DNA of 58,414 nt. Source: a virus. The stretch covers positions 1 through 58,414 of the IMG/VR virus record IMGVR_UViG_3300042882_000932. One strand, written 5' to 3'. Of this stretch, positions 26,395 to 34,980 are shown in pieces. A program made the position numbers and the translations under genes. The notes beneath the pieces are model-generated. The model saw only the letters and a list, made by a program, of their open reading frames with translations. It ran no database searches and was not told the DNA's origin. The stretch's first letter is position 1; every line of letters begins with the position of its first letter.

Positions 26395-27032
26395 AGCGGC
26401 CAGATTCATTTAGCGAGGCATCGAATGTAGCGAATGGCGACGGCGTTCTGCGGCTCTCGTTCGCGGACGTTGTACGCCAGCGCGGTCGAGCTATGGCTTT
26501 GTTCACGCCTGCTTTACTTTTTACGCATGGCGGTTTTGACCGCGACCCCGTAGTAGAGTTCGATGCGCGGTTTCCGGCTGCCAGTCACGATATGCGGCCT
26601 GTGTATGTAGATTTAACATACGACAACCAATACTTTTTTGCAGGCATGAAAGTTCAGCCGCCGCCGGGACTTACCCGCAACGTCGATTGGAACCGCCGGC
26701 TATACGCCATTGACGAGTCGCGAGCAAAAGAGTGCTTTGGCTTTCTGAGTGGCATCGCGTATTCGGAGCCGACTAAAGATTTTTTCGGCAGCTCGTTTGC
26801 TTACGGCCTAGACATCGCAGATCCAACATCTAAAAAAAACGACCGACTACTGGTTACAGTGTTCGGCGCTATTACGAGTCGGTTTGTTGTTTTTCTGGAA
26901 CCCAGGCCGACAGACGTGCCAATTGTTCGGCAGTATAAAACTGTAAACGGACAACTGCCGCCGATTCTCCGCGGGCAGGCTATATTTACTAGCTTTACGG
27001 GTGAAGACCCAATAAGTATGCGAGATAACTGA
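26391..27032 (+). CDS. Hypothetical protein
   Basis: This 213-residue protein starts in an ATGA overlap with the RuvC-like gene. It has several aromatic beta segments (PVYVDLTYDNQYFFAGMKV, LLVTVFGAITSRFVVFLEP) and a Pro-rich linker (VQPPPGL), with no membrane helix or catalytic motif. The sequence would suit a small virion or assembly protein, but the family is not recognised. It ends in a one-base overlap with the following gene. Confidence 0.6.
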   Translation: MKRPDSFSEASNVANGDGVLRLSFADVVRQRGRAMALFTPALLFTHGGFDRDPVVEFDARFPAASHDMRPVYVDLTYDNQYFFAGMKVQPPPGLTRNVDWNRRLYAIDESRAKECFGFLSGIAYSEPTKDFFGSSFAYGLDIADPTSKKNDRLLVTVFGAITSRFVVFLEPRPTDVPIVRQYKTVNGQLPPILRGQAIFTSFTGEDPISMRDN

Positions 27033-27445
27033 TGAGCGAGCAGCAAAGCATTTCTTCGTGTCATGCCGTCATTCTTAATGCAGATGGCGACATCACAGTT
27101 GAATCATTTTCAAACGTGCAAGATTTGGCTGTGCGTTTAAAAGCCCTGATTGATCGTGACGTATCAGTGTTCCCGTTTGTCGGGCAGCGCTTGTTTATCT
27201 CTAAGCCGCCTATGCGTTATCTAATGACGCCTGACGGCAACGTACCATTATTCGACATAAACGCAGAGCAACTTGAGCCTGACGACACCGGGTACCTCGG
27301 CGTCGACCCGATTCATTTTGAAGGGCCGCCGCAAATAAAAATGCAGGCACCGCGGCAAGCCGACACTGCAGATGAGTTTTTTGACGACAAAACCGATGAA
27401 ACGTTTGGCGTTTTTGATAGCGTGCTGCCTGATCCGGACAGTTAA
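27032..27445 (+). CDS. Conserved phage hypothetical protein
   Basis: This 137-residue protein starts at an ATG sharing a base with the upstream stop. It contains VFPFVGQRLFISKPPMRYLM followed by TPDGNVPLFDI, a strand-turn pattern I recall from other phage proteins of unknown function. The C-terminal 35 residues are acidic (DEFFDDKTDETFGVFD) and probably disordered. It is the last gene before a 96-base gap with a small hairpin, so it may end a transcription unit. Confidence 0.6.
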   Translation: MSEQQSISSCHAVILNADGDITVESFSNVQDLAVRLKALIDRDVSVFPFVGQRLFISKPPMRYLMTPDGNVPLFDINAEQLEPDDTGYLGVDPIHFEGPPQIKMQAPRQADTADEFFDDKTDETFGVFDSVLPDPDS

Positions 27446-27541
27446 ATTTTTGCCAATATCGTGGCATATTTATTGCCCACCGTTTTTGCTGTCGGTAGGC
27501 TATTTCCGCCGGGTGCTTATCCGGGTAAGAAAGTCTGGTAA
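27446..27541 (+). promoter_or_regulatory. Intergenic region with hairpin and weak promoter-like boxes
   Basis: TGCCA-N6-TGGCA (27451-27466) preceded by a T run could form a small hairpin. TTGCCC (27474-27479), a 16-base spacer and TAGGCT (27496-27501) form a weak sigma70-like pair. The CCGGG-containing stretch at 27511-27525 has a second small inverted repeat. None is strong. This is the largest gap in the middle of the window and a plausible operon boundary. Confidence 0.3.
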
Positions 27542-27769
27542 ATGCGAGTTGTTGAGTTTGAGGGTTATGCCGTGCGGCGGCAACGTCAGGTAAAAGACGC
27601 ACACGGAAATATTGCTATTTCTGTGACGTTCTATGATCCAGAAAAACCCGCTATCGTGGTGTCGCCGGCTACTTGGAAAAGTGGCATGACAAACAAATAC
27701 TACGATGACCCAAATATACGGCGTCGCGATGTAGTGCGCCGTAACGACAACTTATTCGTCTGTCACTGA
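27542..27769 (+). CDS. Small hypothetical protein
   Basis: This 75-residue basic protein (RVVEFEGYAVRRQRQV ... RRRDVVRRNDNLFVCH) has a weak RBS. It looks beta-rich and single-domain. It is first after the intergenic gap and 19 bases before the next gene. No recognisable motif, and the function is unknown. Confidence 0.55.
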   Translation: MRVVEFEGYAVRRQRQVKDAHGNIAISVTFYDPEKPAIVVSPATWKSGMTNKYYDDPNIRRRDVVRRNDNLFVCH

Positions 27770-27788
27770 TCTAACACTAGGAACATAC

Positions 27789-28730
27789 ATGTCACTCTCA
27801 GTTAAGCAACGTGAACTAGTTCAGAAGTTCGATGAAGAGGCCCTGTATTGGTTGGACGGTATAACCGGTGTTATTAACACCAGCGGAGTCGGCGGCTCTC
27901 TTGTGAATCTTCGACGGGGCCGAGAGCCCAACCGGCCTGTGATGGTCACGCTTGAGCCAACGCGTGCCGGCCGCTTGTGGCTGGGGCTTACGGTCAGCCG
28001 CCCCAGAAACGGGAAGTTTGTGTACGACACGGTGCTTGGTCGATGGGATCTCGCCGTCCCCATCCGTCGAGGCGGCCCGCTAAACGAAAACAAACCCCGA
28101 CACAGGCGTGTGGCTGTGTGGGGTTTGCAGCTGCTTCGGGCAATGATAAACGCCAGCGAGCAGATCAAGGCGGGCGCGGACCCAGTAACCAGTCTGGTAG
28201 TGCCGCGTGTGTTTATTCCGTTTGCTGTCGGTAGTGAACGGGTTGATTCGGCAAAACTTGCCGCGCACCCCGACGCAGTTATCGACAGTCAGCGCGTGAC
28301 CGGCAAAACGCTGGTCGATTCAATCGTTGCCCGCGATGCCGACGTATCGAGAGCGATTGACGACGATTCCGCACTGGAAGATTTTTCTCCGGTGCTCGGG
28401 CAGAAGGTGTTAAATCCGTTTCGAATGACGTCGGCTGTGCGAGACGAAAACGACAACCCGATTCCGATCAGCAAAATTCAATCTACTGCTGATGCGGATA
28501 TCATGGCGGCGGCCCGCAGGTTTCTTGGTCGTGGGCTCTCTGGCGGAGCCACCGACATTGACGTTGTTACTGCCGCACAGAACGTAGGCGACGACATGAC
28601 GTTGAGCCTGTTTTCCCGTGTCCAACTCGTGTCTACGGAGGCGTTGTCGAACCTTCCTGATCCGTATGCCGGAAGCGCGATCCCGCCTATTAACTGGCAG
28701 GTCACGAAAAAGGCGCCCGTGTTAATCTAA
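27789..28730 (+). CDS. Hypothetical protein, possibly virion-associated
   Basis: This 313-residue protein has an AGGAAC RBS. An N-terminal region with Gly-rich strands (INTSGVGGSLVNLRRG, RLWLGLTVSRPRNGKFVYD) is followed by helical and acidic parts (RDADVSRAIDDDSALEDF). It has no membrane segment or catalytic motif. It sits between the DNA-metabolism genes and the portal gene, together with two shorter unknown genes. A structural or assembly role is possible, but nothing in the sequence settles it. Confidence 0.58.
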   Translation: MSLSVKQRELVQKFDEEALYWLDGITGVINTSGVGGSLVNLRRGREPNRPVMVTLEPTRAGRLWLGLTVSRPRNGKFVYDTVLGRWDLAVPIRRGGPLNENKPRHRRVAVWGLQLLRAMINASEQIKAGADPVTSLVVPRVFIPFAVGSERVDSAKLAAHPDAVIDSQRVTGKTLVDSIVARDADVSRAIDDDSALEDFSPVLGQKVLNPFRMTSAVRDENDNPIPISKIQSTADADIMAAARRFLGRGLSGGATDIDVVTAAQNVGDDMTLSLFSRVQLVSTEALSNLPDPYAGSAIPPINWQVTKKAPVLI

Positions 28731-29029
28731 TGCGATACTTCATCCGGCCAGAAGATAAACGTAGTAAACTTAACGGCGTATTGCCGTGGTTACTGGATAT
28801 AGATCCAAATCCAAACGTTTTGCCAATCTTCCCGGATGACGCAAATCTCGGGCTAGTTGTCGCTCATCTAGTCTCTGGAGAGGTTTACGCGGAGGTGTTA
28901 CCGCATTCTAAAAATTTCGTCGCTACGTGCGGCGACGGGTTTCCCATGGGCAGGCTGTATTTCCAAATCCCGCGGGATCGGTTATACAGTGTTTGCCCAC
29001 GGCTAACGCCGGAAATTTTTGAGGGGTAG
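28730..29029 (+). CDS. Small hypothetical protein
   Basis: This 99-residue protein starts at an ATG sharing one base with the upstream stop. It shows YFIRPEDKRSKLNGVLPWLL and beta segments NLGLVVAHLVSGEVYAEVL and MGRLYFQIPRDRLYSV. Its last codons and TAG stop form the left arm of a terminator hairpin, which is an economical arrangement. Family not recognised. Confidence 0.58.
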   Translation: MRYFIRPEDKRSKLNGVLPWLLDIDPNPNVLPIFPDDANLGLVVAHLVSGEVYAEVLPHSKNFVATCGDGFPMGRLYFQIPRDRLYSVCPRLTPEIFEG

Positions 29030-29054
29030 CGGTATGTATCGCACCCCTTTTTTT
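29022..29054 (+). terminator. Rho-independent terminator overlapping a stop codon
   Basis: AGGGGT-A-GCG (29022-29031) pairs with CGCACCCCT (29040-29048) around a short GTATGTAT loop, with one bulged A, and is followed by a run of seven T (29048-29054). The stem includes the TAG stop of the gene ending at 29029. The next gene starts 17 bases downstream with its own GGAG RBS. Confidence 0.8.
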
Positions 29055-29070
29055 AGCTATTGGAGCTTCC

Positions 29071-29982
29071 ATGCCGGATTACAGAGACCCGTCCGATGAA
29101 AAAATGAGCAACGGCCGGTCTTTGGCTGATTACATGCGCCCCGGGCCGCATGGTTTAAGAGGTATTGTTGTGGCTAAAGCTACGCCAGGCGGCATGCCGT
29201 CTAATTTTAATCCTCACGATCTTGACAATATTAAAGTCAACATGGTGAGCCCGGACGGCTCGAAAGCGCAATCTTTAGTGCTGGGCAATGTAAGTAAACA
29301 AGCCTCCGCACAAGCAATTGCCGCGGCACGGAGTCGTGTGCAAGGAAATGACATCGAATCTATTAGGGAGCGTGCAGCCGTGGCATTTGAAGAACTGGCA
29401 AAAATTTCTTCTTCTGTGCAGCGCGTGCCGACAAAAGCGGTAACTCCGCGGCCGGCGGCAGTCGAAACTACGGAAGAAGAATTAATGGACGAGTTGCAGC
29501 AGGAAGCGTCGCAGCCGTTAATTGTGGCACCGCCGGTTGATCAGGTGGACCGCAGTTACAGCCCGATGGCGGCGTTCGGATTGAAGAAGTCAGGTATAAA
29601 ACCAGCACCTGCGGCTGTCGCCATGAGTGCTGGTCAAAGAGTTGGCGCACCGCAGCAACTTCTATATTTTGAAAAAGAAGGGCTCGGCACTGTGCCGGCT
29701 TTTTATCACGAAGTCATAATTAATGTGATAAGAGAAGATGTTGATATTCCAGAGTATAGCGGTTTTATAGTATTGATATACGACCTACGATTTGAGCAGA
29801 ACGCAGCTAGGTGGTTTCCGCCCGCAAATGATCCTTATCAACGTCCGTGGGCTGTGCAGATTAAAAACGACCAGCGGCTTTACCTTGTCTATACGACCGG
29901 ATTCCAGTACATTTATGACAATAGAGAGCACTGCGTTTTGCGGGTCGAGCGGGCTGTAATCGCGCCGACCGAGGAGATTTAA
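29071..29982 (+). CDS. Hypothetical protein upstream of portal
   Basis: This 303-residue protein has GGAG 6 bases before the ATG. Residues 1-180 are low-complexity, rich in Ala, Pro and Glu, with a helical stretch (ESIRERAAVAFEELAKI) and an acidic run (TTEEELMDELQQEA). The C-terminal 110 residues form a compact beta domain (LGTVPAFYHEVIINVIR, SGFIVLIYDLRFEQNAARWF, LYLVYTTGFQYIYD). It comes just before the portal operon genes. It may be a head-associated protein, but the family is not recognised. Confidence 0.58.
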   Translation: MPDYRDPSDEKMSNGRSLADYMRPGPHGLRGIVVAKATPGGMPSNFNPHDLDNIKVNMVSPDGSKAQSLVLGNVSKQASAQAIAAARSRVQGNDIESIRERAAVAFEELAKISSSVQRVPTKAVTPRPAAVETTEEELMDELQQEASQPLIVAPPVDQVDRSYSPMAAFGLKKSGIKPAPAAVAMSAGQRVGAPQQLLYFEKEGLGTVPAFYHEVIINVIREDVDIPEYSGFIVLIYDLRFEQNAARWFPPANDPYQRPWAVQIKNDQRLYLVYTTGFQYIYDNREHCVLRVERAVIAPTEEI

Positions 29983-29984
29983 CT

Positions 29985-30155
29985 GTGGAAAAACGAGGCG
30001 TAATTGAGCCGGGCCGCACTCCTGAAGAGCAGCCAATAGCGGCAGATAATAAACTGCACGAAAAATCGGCAGCTATAGCGGATCTAGACAATGACTTTCG
30101 TAAGCGGGCGGCTAACACGGCCTGCACGCATGTAGACGCTGCTGCCAAAAAATAA
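29985..30155 (+). CDS. Small charged protein (56 aa), GTG start
   Basis: A 56-codon gene read directly from the bases. GTG at 29985 is preceded by GAGGAG (29971-29976, 8-base spacer), and the frame ends at TAA 30153-30155. The peptide begins MEKRGVIEPGRTPEEQP and ends DFRKRAANTACTHVDAAAKK. The V-I-x-P-G-R-T-P-E start and the L-D-x-D-F-x-x-R-A helix resemble small conserved proteins found next to portal genes in other phages. It lies exactly between the upstream gene and the portal RBS. Confidence 0.65.
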   Translation: MEKRGVIEPGRTPEEQPIAADNKLHEKSAAIADLDNDFRKRAANTACTHVDAAAKK

Positions 30156-30166
30156 GGAATGTAGCC

Positions 30167-32131
30167 TTGTCACAAATGCTCGGCCCTTCGTCGCAAGCTG
30201 GTTTTGGAACATTGGGCCGCGGCGTAATGTCCGATGAGCGGTTTCCAGACCCGTTCTGCGACGTCGCCAGCCTGTCGATGCCGGAAAGTATTCAGACCGC
30301 ATTGCGCTGGTGTGAGTACATCATGAACGCCAACGGACCGTACAGGCAGGCCGTTGACCGCGTCGTGTCCTACTTCATCACTGACATCGAAGTCAAAGAT
30401 GCTGGCGAAAATACTGTCGGTCGCGAAGAGAAAGAAAAGTTTCGTGTCTTTCTTGACGACACGCTCAGCATTAAAAACGTGCTTCATACCGTCGCCATGG
30501 ATTACATGACGTACGGCAACTCGTTTACAAGTTTGCTTATTCCGTTCCGGCGTTATTTGTCTTGCAATGGCTGCGGACTTGAAATGCCGCTGCGGAAAGT
30601 TCACGCAACCGCTAGTTGTAATTTTAAGTGGGAGAATTTTGAGTTTTACGCTTCGTGCCCTAACTGCAAGACGCACGGTAAGTGGCGCCATATTGACCGC
30701 CGGGCAGGCAATGATGACGGCATCAAAGTTAAACGATGGAGTCCGCACGAGATTGACATTCTTTGGGACCCGTACAGCACAGAGTGCACGTATGTCTGGA
30801 AGATCCCCGAAGACTATCGGAACATGATCAAGCAGGGCTACCTGCATTATTTAGACCACGCGAATTGGGAAGTCATTCAAGCCATTAAAGATGGTAAAAA
30901 CTTAATGTTCGACAAGGACGTTATTTTCCATCTTAAAGAAGACGCGCTCGCTGGCATGCGTAATCGCGGCTGGGGCATCTCACGCATCCTGACCAATTTC
31001 CGTGAGGCGTGGTATTACCAGATTTTAAAGCGATACAACGAAGCCATTGCACTCGATTACGTAGTGCCGTTCCGGGTTATTACGCCGGCACCAAAGGGTG
31101 GCGACCCCACATCGGGCGACCCAGTGCACACAATCAATCTCTCGAGTTTTTCTGCTCGCGTACAGTCAATGCTGCGAGCGCGGCGAAGTGACCCGGCACG
31201 CTGGAACGTGCTGCCGTTCCCTGTGAATTACCAGGCCCTTGGCGGCGATGCCAGTCAGTTAGCCCCCAAAGATTTAATCGACCAAGGTCTCGAGACTCTC
31301 TTGAAGTGCATCGGCATGCCTGTGGAGTTATTTAACGGCACGCTGACGTTGCAGGCGGCACCGACAGCCTTGCGGTTATTCGAAGCGAACTGGGGGCATT
31401 TACCGCATAACCTTAATCTTTTTCTCAACAAATTAGCGGACTCTGTTTCGCGCACGTTGTCTTGGGACCCGGTGGTTGTCAGGTTGCAACGCGTCACGCA
31501 CGCCGACGACCTTAATCGGCAGATGGCCAAACTGCAACTCATGCAGGGGGCGGCGATCAGCAAGACGACAGGCCTGGCAAGCGTTGGGCTGGATTACGAA
31601 GAAGAGACAAAGCGTATGCTGGATGAAGAACGTATCTACGCAGACGAGCAGCGACGCATGCAAGAAGAAATGCAACAGGCCGACCAGATGCAGGCTATGT
31701 CGCAGCCGGCCAGCATGCTCGCGGGCGTTGGCGATACTGGATCTGGTGCGACAGGTATGCCACAGGGCGGGGCACCTCCCGCAGGCGGTATGCCGCCGGG
31801 CGGCGCACCTGCACCGGCTGGTGGCGCACCGGCTATGCCCGGCACGCAGCCGAGTTCTGTGGATCAGTTTATTACGCAGCGTCAAAACTCGCCCAATGTG
31901 CCGCGGACGCCAGAAGAGTTGCAAGCACAGGCACAACTTATTGCTAATCAACTTCTGTCGATGCCCGAAGCACTCAAGGACTCCGAACTTATCAAGCTTA
32001 AACGGGCTGACAATATGATGCACTCGTTAGTGACGAGCATTATGGACGATATTCGTCAGCAGGCACGTACGCAGGGCGGCGCAATGGTTATGCAGCAGCA
32101 GTATGGGCAGGGCGGAGCGCCACCGCAGTAA
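30167..32131 (+). CDS. Portal protein
   Basis: This 654-residue protein has TAAGGA (30153-30158) 8 bases before a TTG at 30167. The next ATG (30176) would be 17 bases away, so TTG is the better start. The N-terminal region contains the portal-type MNANGPYRQAVDRVVSYFITDIEV followed by a long segment on a newly made monomer (YMTYGNSFTSLL). A zinc-binding insertion (CNGCGLEMPLRK ... YASCPNCKTHGKW), the stem region (LETLLKCIGMPVELFNG) and helical wing follow. The C-terminus has a Gly/Pro/Ala-rich linker near 525-560. It forms the dodecameric DNA gate of the head. No terminase or capsid gene lies next to it. Confidence 0.82.
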   Translation: MSQMLGPSSQAGFGTLGRGVMSDERFPDPFCDVASLSMPESIQTALRWCEYIMNANGPYRQAVDRVVSYFITDIEVKDAGENTVGREEKEKFRVFLDDTLSIKNVLHTVAMDYMTYGNSFTSLLIPFRRYLSCNGCGLEMPLRKVHATASCNFKWENFEFYASCPNCKTHGKWRHIDRRAGNDDGIKVKRWSPHEIDILWDPYSTECTYVWKIPEDYRNMIKQGYLHYLDHANWEVIQAIKDGKNLMFDKDVIFHLKEDALAGMRNRGWGISRILTNFREAWYYQILKRYNEAIALDYVVPFRVITPAPKGGDPTSGDPVHTINLSSFSARVQSMLRARRSDPARWNVLPFPVNYQALGGDASQLAPKDLIDQGLETLLKCIGMPVELFNGTLTLQAAPTALRLFEANWGHLPHNLNLFLNKLADSVSRTLSWDPVVVRLQRVTHADDLNRQMAKLQLMQGAAISKTTGLASVGLDYEEETKRMLDEERIYADEQRRMQEEMQQADQMQAMSQPASMLAGVGDTGSGATGMPQGGAPPAGGMPPGGAPAPAGGAPAMPGTQPSSVDQFITQRQNSPNVPRTPEELQAQAQLIANQLLSMPEALKDSELIKLKRADNMMHSLVTSIMDDIRQQARTQGGAMVMQQQYGQGGAPPQ

Positions 32132-32135
32132 CAAC

Positions 32136-33179
32136 ATGCGTGTCGGAATTCACACCCACTACTCCCACTGCGACCAGGCGTACTTCTGTGTGCGTCTTGT
32201 AGATTTTTTACGGGCGAACGGCGTCGAGTTCAGCATCTATTCTGAAAATGGGCCGGGCAAGTTACGCATTCCGTACGACAGCGCAGTAACGCACAAAGGG
32301 TTAACGCGTTACACTGATTGGGCTAAAAAACAAACAGCCATAATCTGGACACACGTGCCAAAAATAGAGCAAATAAATTTTGCAAATAGGCACGACAAGC
32401 TGACGGTGCTGGTGCCCATGTGGCAGGAAATGATGCCGCCGCTTAAAAAAGCCATGCAGCGGGCTGATACCGTAGTCGCGATGTCAGCCGAATGCCGCGA
32501 ACTGTTTAGTGACGTGTATAACGTTCGAGCAACGTCATACATTCCTTTTGACACCGGGCTGCCCGTCACAAAAAAAGATGCTCGTGTCAACGGGCGCCGG
32601 GTAAAGATTTTTTTACCTTGGTTTGACCGTAATGCTAGGTGTGCTCATAGCAACTTCTTATCTGATCTAGCGTATCTGTTTGAGCACATGCCTGACGCTG
32701 AATTAACCGTGGCAATTATGTCGAGCCGGTTTTCGCCAGCCATTGCCAAATTTTTTCAGGCTCTCGGCCAGCGTACAAATGGCCGTGTTAAATTAGTAAG
32801 AAACGTGCCATTCGCTAAAAGAGCCAGCCTGTACGGGGAGCACGATTTAACGCTGTTTCCGGCGGAATGTGACAACTATGGTTTTTGTGGTTTAACGTCA
32901 ATTAGTTGTGGTACGCCAGTTTTGTCATTTGCGGTTTCTCCGCAACTAGATTACGTTTATCCAAACGAGAACGGCGTTTTGGTGCGCACGAAAACCGATT
33001 ATGACGAAAACGGAGTGCCGCACGCCGTTCCCGACTACGACCCAATGACGGCAACATTACAAACATTAATCGCGGAACCGTGGCACATTGACAATATGAA
33101 TAATCGAGTAAATTACAACCTGGCAACACGTCGCAAGTCGTTCGAGGCTGGCTGGAAAAAAATACTCGGTATTGCATAG
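32136..33179 (+). CDS. GT-B glycosyltransferase (GT4-like)
   Basis: This 347-residue protein is read from the ATG at 32136 (MRVGIHTHYSHCDQAYF), 4 bases after the portal stop, with a poor RBS. The N-terminal Rossmann half ends in IWTHVPKIEQINF. The C-terminal donor half contains LTLFPAECDNYGF followed by CGLTSISCGTPVLSF, near residues 237-262. This matches the E-x(7)-E-type region of GT4 enzymes, although the second acidic residue is not obvious. It would transfer a sugar from a nucleotide donor. The acceptor is unknown; with other glycosyltransferases here, virion glycosylation is plausible. Confidence 0.75.
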   Translation: MRVGIHTHYSHCDQAYFCVRLVDFLRANGVEFSIYSENGPGKLRIPYDSAVTHKGLTRYTDWAKKQTAIIWTHVPKIEQINFANRHDKLTVLVPMWQEMMPPLKKAMQRADTVVAMSAECRELFSDVYNVRATSYIPFDTGLPVTKKDARVNGRRVKIFLPWFDRNARCAHSNFLSDLAYLFEHMPDAELTVAIMSSRFSPAIAKFFQALGQRTNGRVKLVRNVPFAKRASLYGEHDLTLFPAECDNYGFCGLTSISCGTPVLSFAVSPQLDYVYPNENGVLVRTKTDYDENGVPHAVPDYDPMTATLQTLIAEPWHIDNMNNRVNYNLATRRKSFEAGWKKILGIA

Positions 33180-33202
33180 TGGTGTGGCACATGGAGGTGC
33201 CG

Positions 33203-33970
33203 ATGAAAAAATCAGATGTGTTGTGTACGCAACGCACGATAGACTTCGCTAAACAGTACTACGGCCAGAGAAAAACTCTTTCTGGGCAAGCATTAATTGA
33301 CCACTGTATTTTGGTCGCCCGGCAAGCCGAGTTAATTGCGCAGAAGTTGTATCAAGACGTCCGGGTTGATTTTTTACCGGACAGCACAAAAGACAGCATT
33401 GCAGCTATTGTGCACGCGTCGCTGCTCCACGACGTAATTCAGGTCAGTGACTGTGCATTTGAAAATGTCGCGGAGACGACGACTGTGCAGATAGCGGCCA
33501 TGGTCGCCGACATAAGCCGCGACTTCCGGCTCGTCGAAACAAAGCGTGACATGGAATTCCGGGGGCGTGTCAGTCAGAGCCCAGTGGGCGCTCAAATCAT
33601 CGTGGCCGCTGATATTATTTGTACAGCCCGCGAAGCCGCCAAAGTATTAGAGGCGAATGGCATAACAGCCGTGCCCGCCGTCAAAAAAATCTTGACGCAA
33701 CTAGACGGCGACCTACTTGCAATCTACGCCGCAAACAGGTATTACATGCTGCGTTTGTATGTGCACGCTGCACGTAACATGCTTAACGACATAAGCCAAA
33801 AAATTAAAGAATGCAAACACCAGGCTAAGACGGCCCGGCACGCGGCAAACAGCATGCAACGGTTAAAAGAAAAACTGGCGGCAAAGGCTAATGATAAGCC
33901 AACTACGGTAAAAAAGAAAAGGAGTGTGCGGTATGCAAAAAAGCGAACTGCTGACGACGATTCTCAATGA
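33203..33970 (+). CDS. HD-domain protein, SpoT/MESH1-like (p)ppGpp hydrolase fold
   Basis: This 255-residue protein has GGAGG (33193-33197) 5 bases before the ATG at 33203. The HD metal ligands follow the SpoT order: H34 (LIDHCILVA), H76-D77 (ASLLHDVIQVS) and D137 (IIVAADIICTAREA). The AMVADISRDFRLVE strand-helix corresponds to the SpoT L-V-x-x-V-S segment. A C-terminal basic coiled stretch (MQRLKEKLAAKAND, TTVKKKRSVRYAKKR) is not part of the domain. It could hydrolyse alarmones or other nucleotides to counter host stringent or defence signalling. The exact substrate cannot be read from sequence. Confidence 0.7.
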   Translation: MKKSDVLCTQRTIDFAKQYYGQRKTLSGQALIDHCILVARQAELIAQKLYQDVRVDFLPDSTKDSIAAIVHASLLHDVIQVSDCAFENVAETTTVQIAAMVADISRDFRLVETKRDMEFRGRVSQSPVGAQIIVAADIICTAREAAKVLEANGITAVPAVKKILTQLDGDLLAIYAANRYYMLRLYVHAARNMLNDISQKIKECKHQAKTARHAANSMQRLKEKLAAKANDKPTTVKKKRSVRYAKKRTADDDSQ

Positions 33971-34253
33971 TTACGCCACCGAAAATAACAGCTCAGATGC
34001 TGACCGTGCAGCGCTAACGCAATTTTGCGATTACGCGGCGCAGTGGTTAATTAAGCATAGTTGCTTGGGTCTCGGGCACGCCGCGCACGGCTTGAATCTC
34101 AGATTCGCCGACGGCTCTGAGCTTATTCTTTTTTCAACAGCGCCTGACACTACGACGGCGGCTACTGATGTGCAAATTGGCGGTACAAGCACAAAACTTG
34201 CTGTGAATACGCCACAGGTTTTAAACACAAGTTTTCAGATTACCGGACGTTAA
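33933..34253 (+). CDS. Small hypothetical protein
   Basis: This 106-residue protein has AAAAGGAG (33917-33924) 8 bases before the ATG at 33933 and overlaps the HD gene by 38 bases. The N-terminal helix (LLTTILNDYATEN) is followed by a region with LIKHSCLGLGHAAHGLNLRF and beta strands (ELILFSTAPDTTT). It carries no recognisable motif. The overlapping frame suggests coupled expression with the HD protein. Confidence 0.6.
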   Translation: MQKSELLTTILNDYATENNSSDADRAALTQFCDYAAQWLIKHSCLGLGHAAHGLNLRFADGSELILFSTAPDTTTAATDVQIGGTSTKLAVNTPQVLNTSFQITGR

Positions 34254-34275
34254 TTGTTGTCATAAAGGACGTACT

Positions 34276-34980
34276 GTGTTTGTCTGTTTAGAAGGCATCG
34301 ACGGCGCTGGCAAAAGCACACAAGCCAGAATGCTGGTGCAAAAATTAAATGATCTTGGCACGACGGCCGAACTTGTAGCAGATCCCGGCACGACACGCAT
34401 CGGCACGGCTATCCGGCAGATTCTTTTGCACAATGACGCCCCGATATCTAACGCGGCGCAGATGCTTCTTTTTTCTGCCGCACGCACTGAACTCGCCGAA
34501 CACATCAAACAGCGGTTATCTGAAAACGTTGTAGTGATTTGTGACCGGTGGCTGTTGTCGACGCTCGTGTATCAGGGCGAAATAAATCAGATTGACCATG
34601 ATTTTATTTTGTCTGTGTTTCGGCAGACATCTAATCTTTCTCCTGATCTTTGCGTTGTTTTAGATTTGCCACCAGAGGAGTCGGCAAAAAGAACGGGCCA
34701 GGGTCGCGACCGTTACGAGCGTGTTGATCACAAAACGCGCAGCAGAATGCGGGACGCCTATTTGCGTTTCTCAGGCTTTAGCCGCAAACAAGTCGCCGTG
34801 CCCGAGATCGCCAAGCACGGCCTGCATATTGTTAACGCTACGCTCCCGAGCGAGCGAATTCATAACAGTATTTTTAACGCGTATACCCGTGCCGCCGAGC
34901 GTCGCGGGAAAGATGGATCGATTACCACTGTAGAAAGGATCTACGATGACGACGGTTGCTGCAACACCGACGCGGCTTGA
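34276..34980 (+). CDS. tmk: Thymidylate kinase
   Basis: This 234-residue protein has a GTG start preceded by AAAGGA (34264-34269, 6-base spacer). The P-loop EGIDGAGKST lies at residues 6-15. The substrate-binding D-R-W motif is in VVICDRWLLSTLVYQGE near 91-107, and the LID region RTGQGRDRYE near 135-144. This is the usual dTMP kinase layout and length. It phosphorylates dTMP to dTDP for DNA synthesis during infection. It is followed by a 35-base overlap with the next gene. Confidence 0.9.
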   Translation: MFVCLEGIDGAGKSTQARMLVQKLNDLGTTAELVADPGTTRIGTAIRQILLHNDAPISNAAQMLLFSAARTELAEHIKQRLSENVVVICDRWLLSTLVYQGEINQIDHDFILSVFRQTSNLSPDLCVVLDLPPEESAKRTGQGRDRYERVDHKTRSRMRDAYLRFSGFSRKQVAVPEIAKHGLHIVNATLPSERIHNSIFNAYTRAAERRGKDGSITTVERIYDDDGCCNTDAA

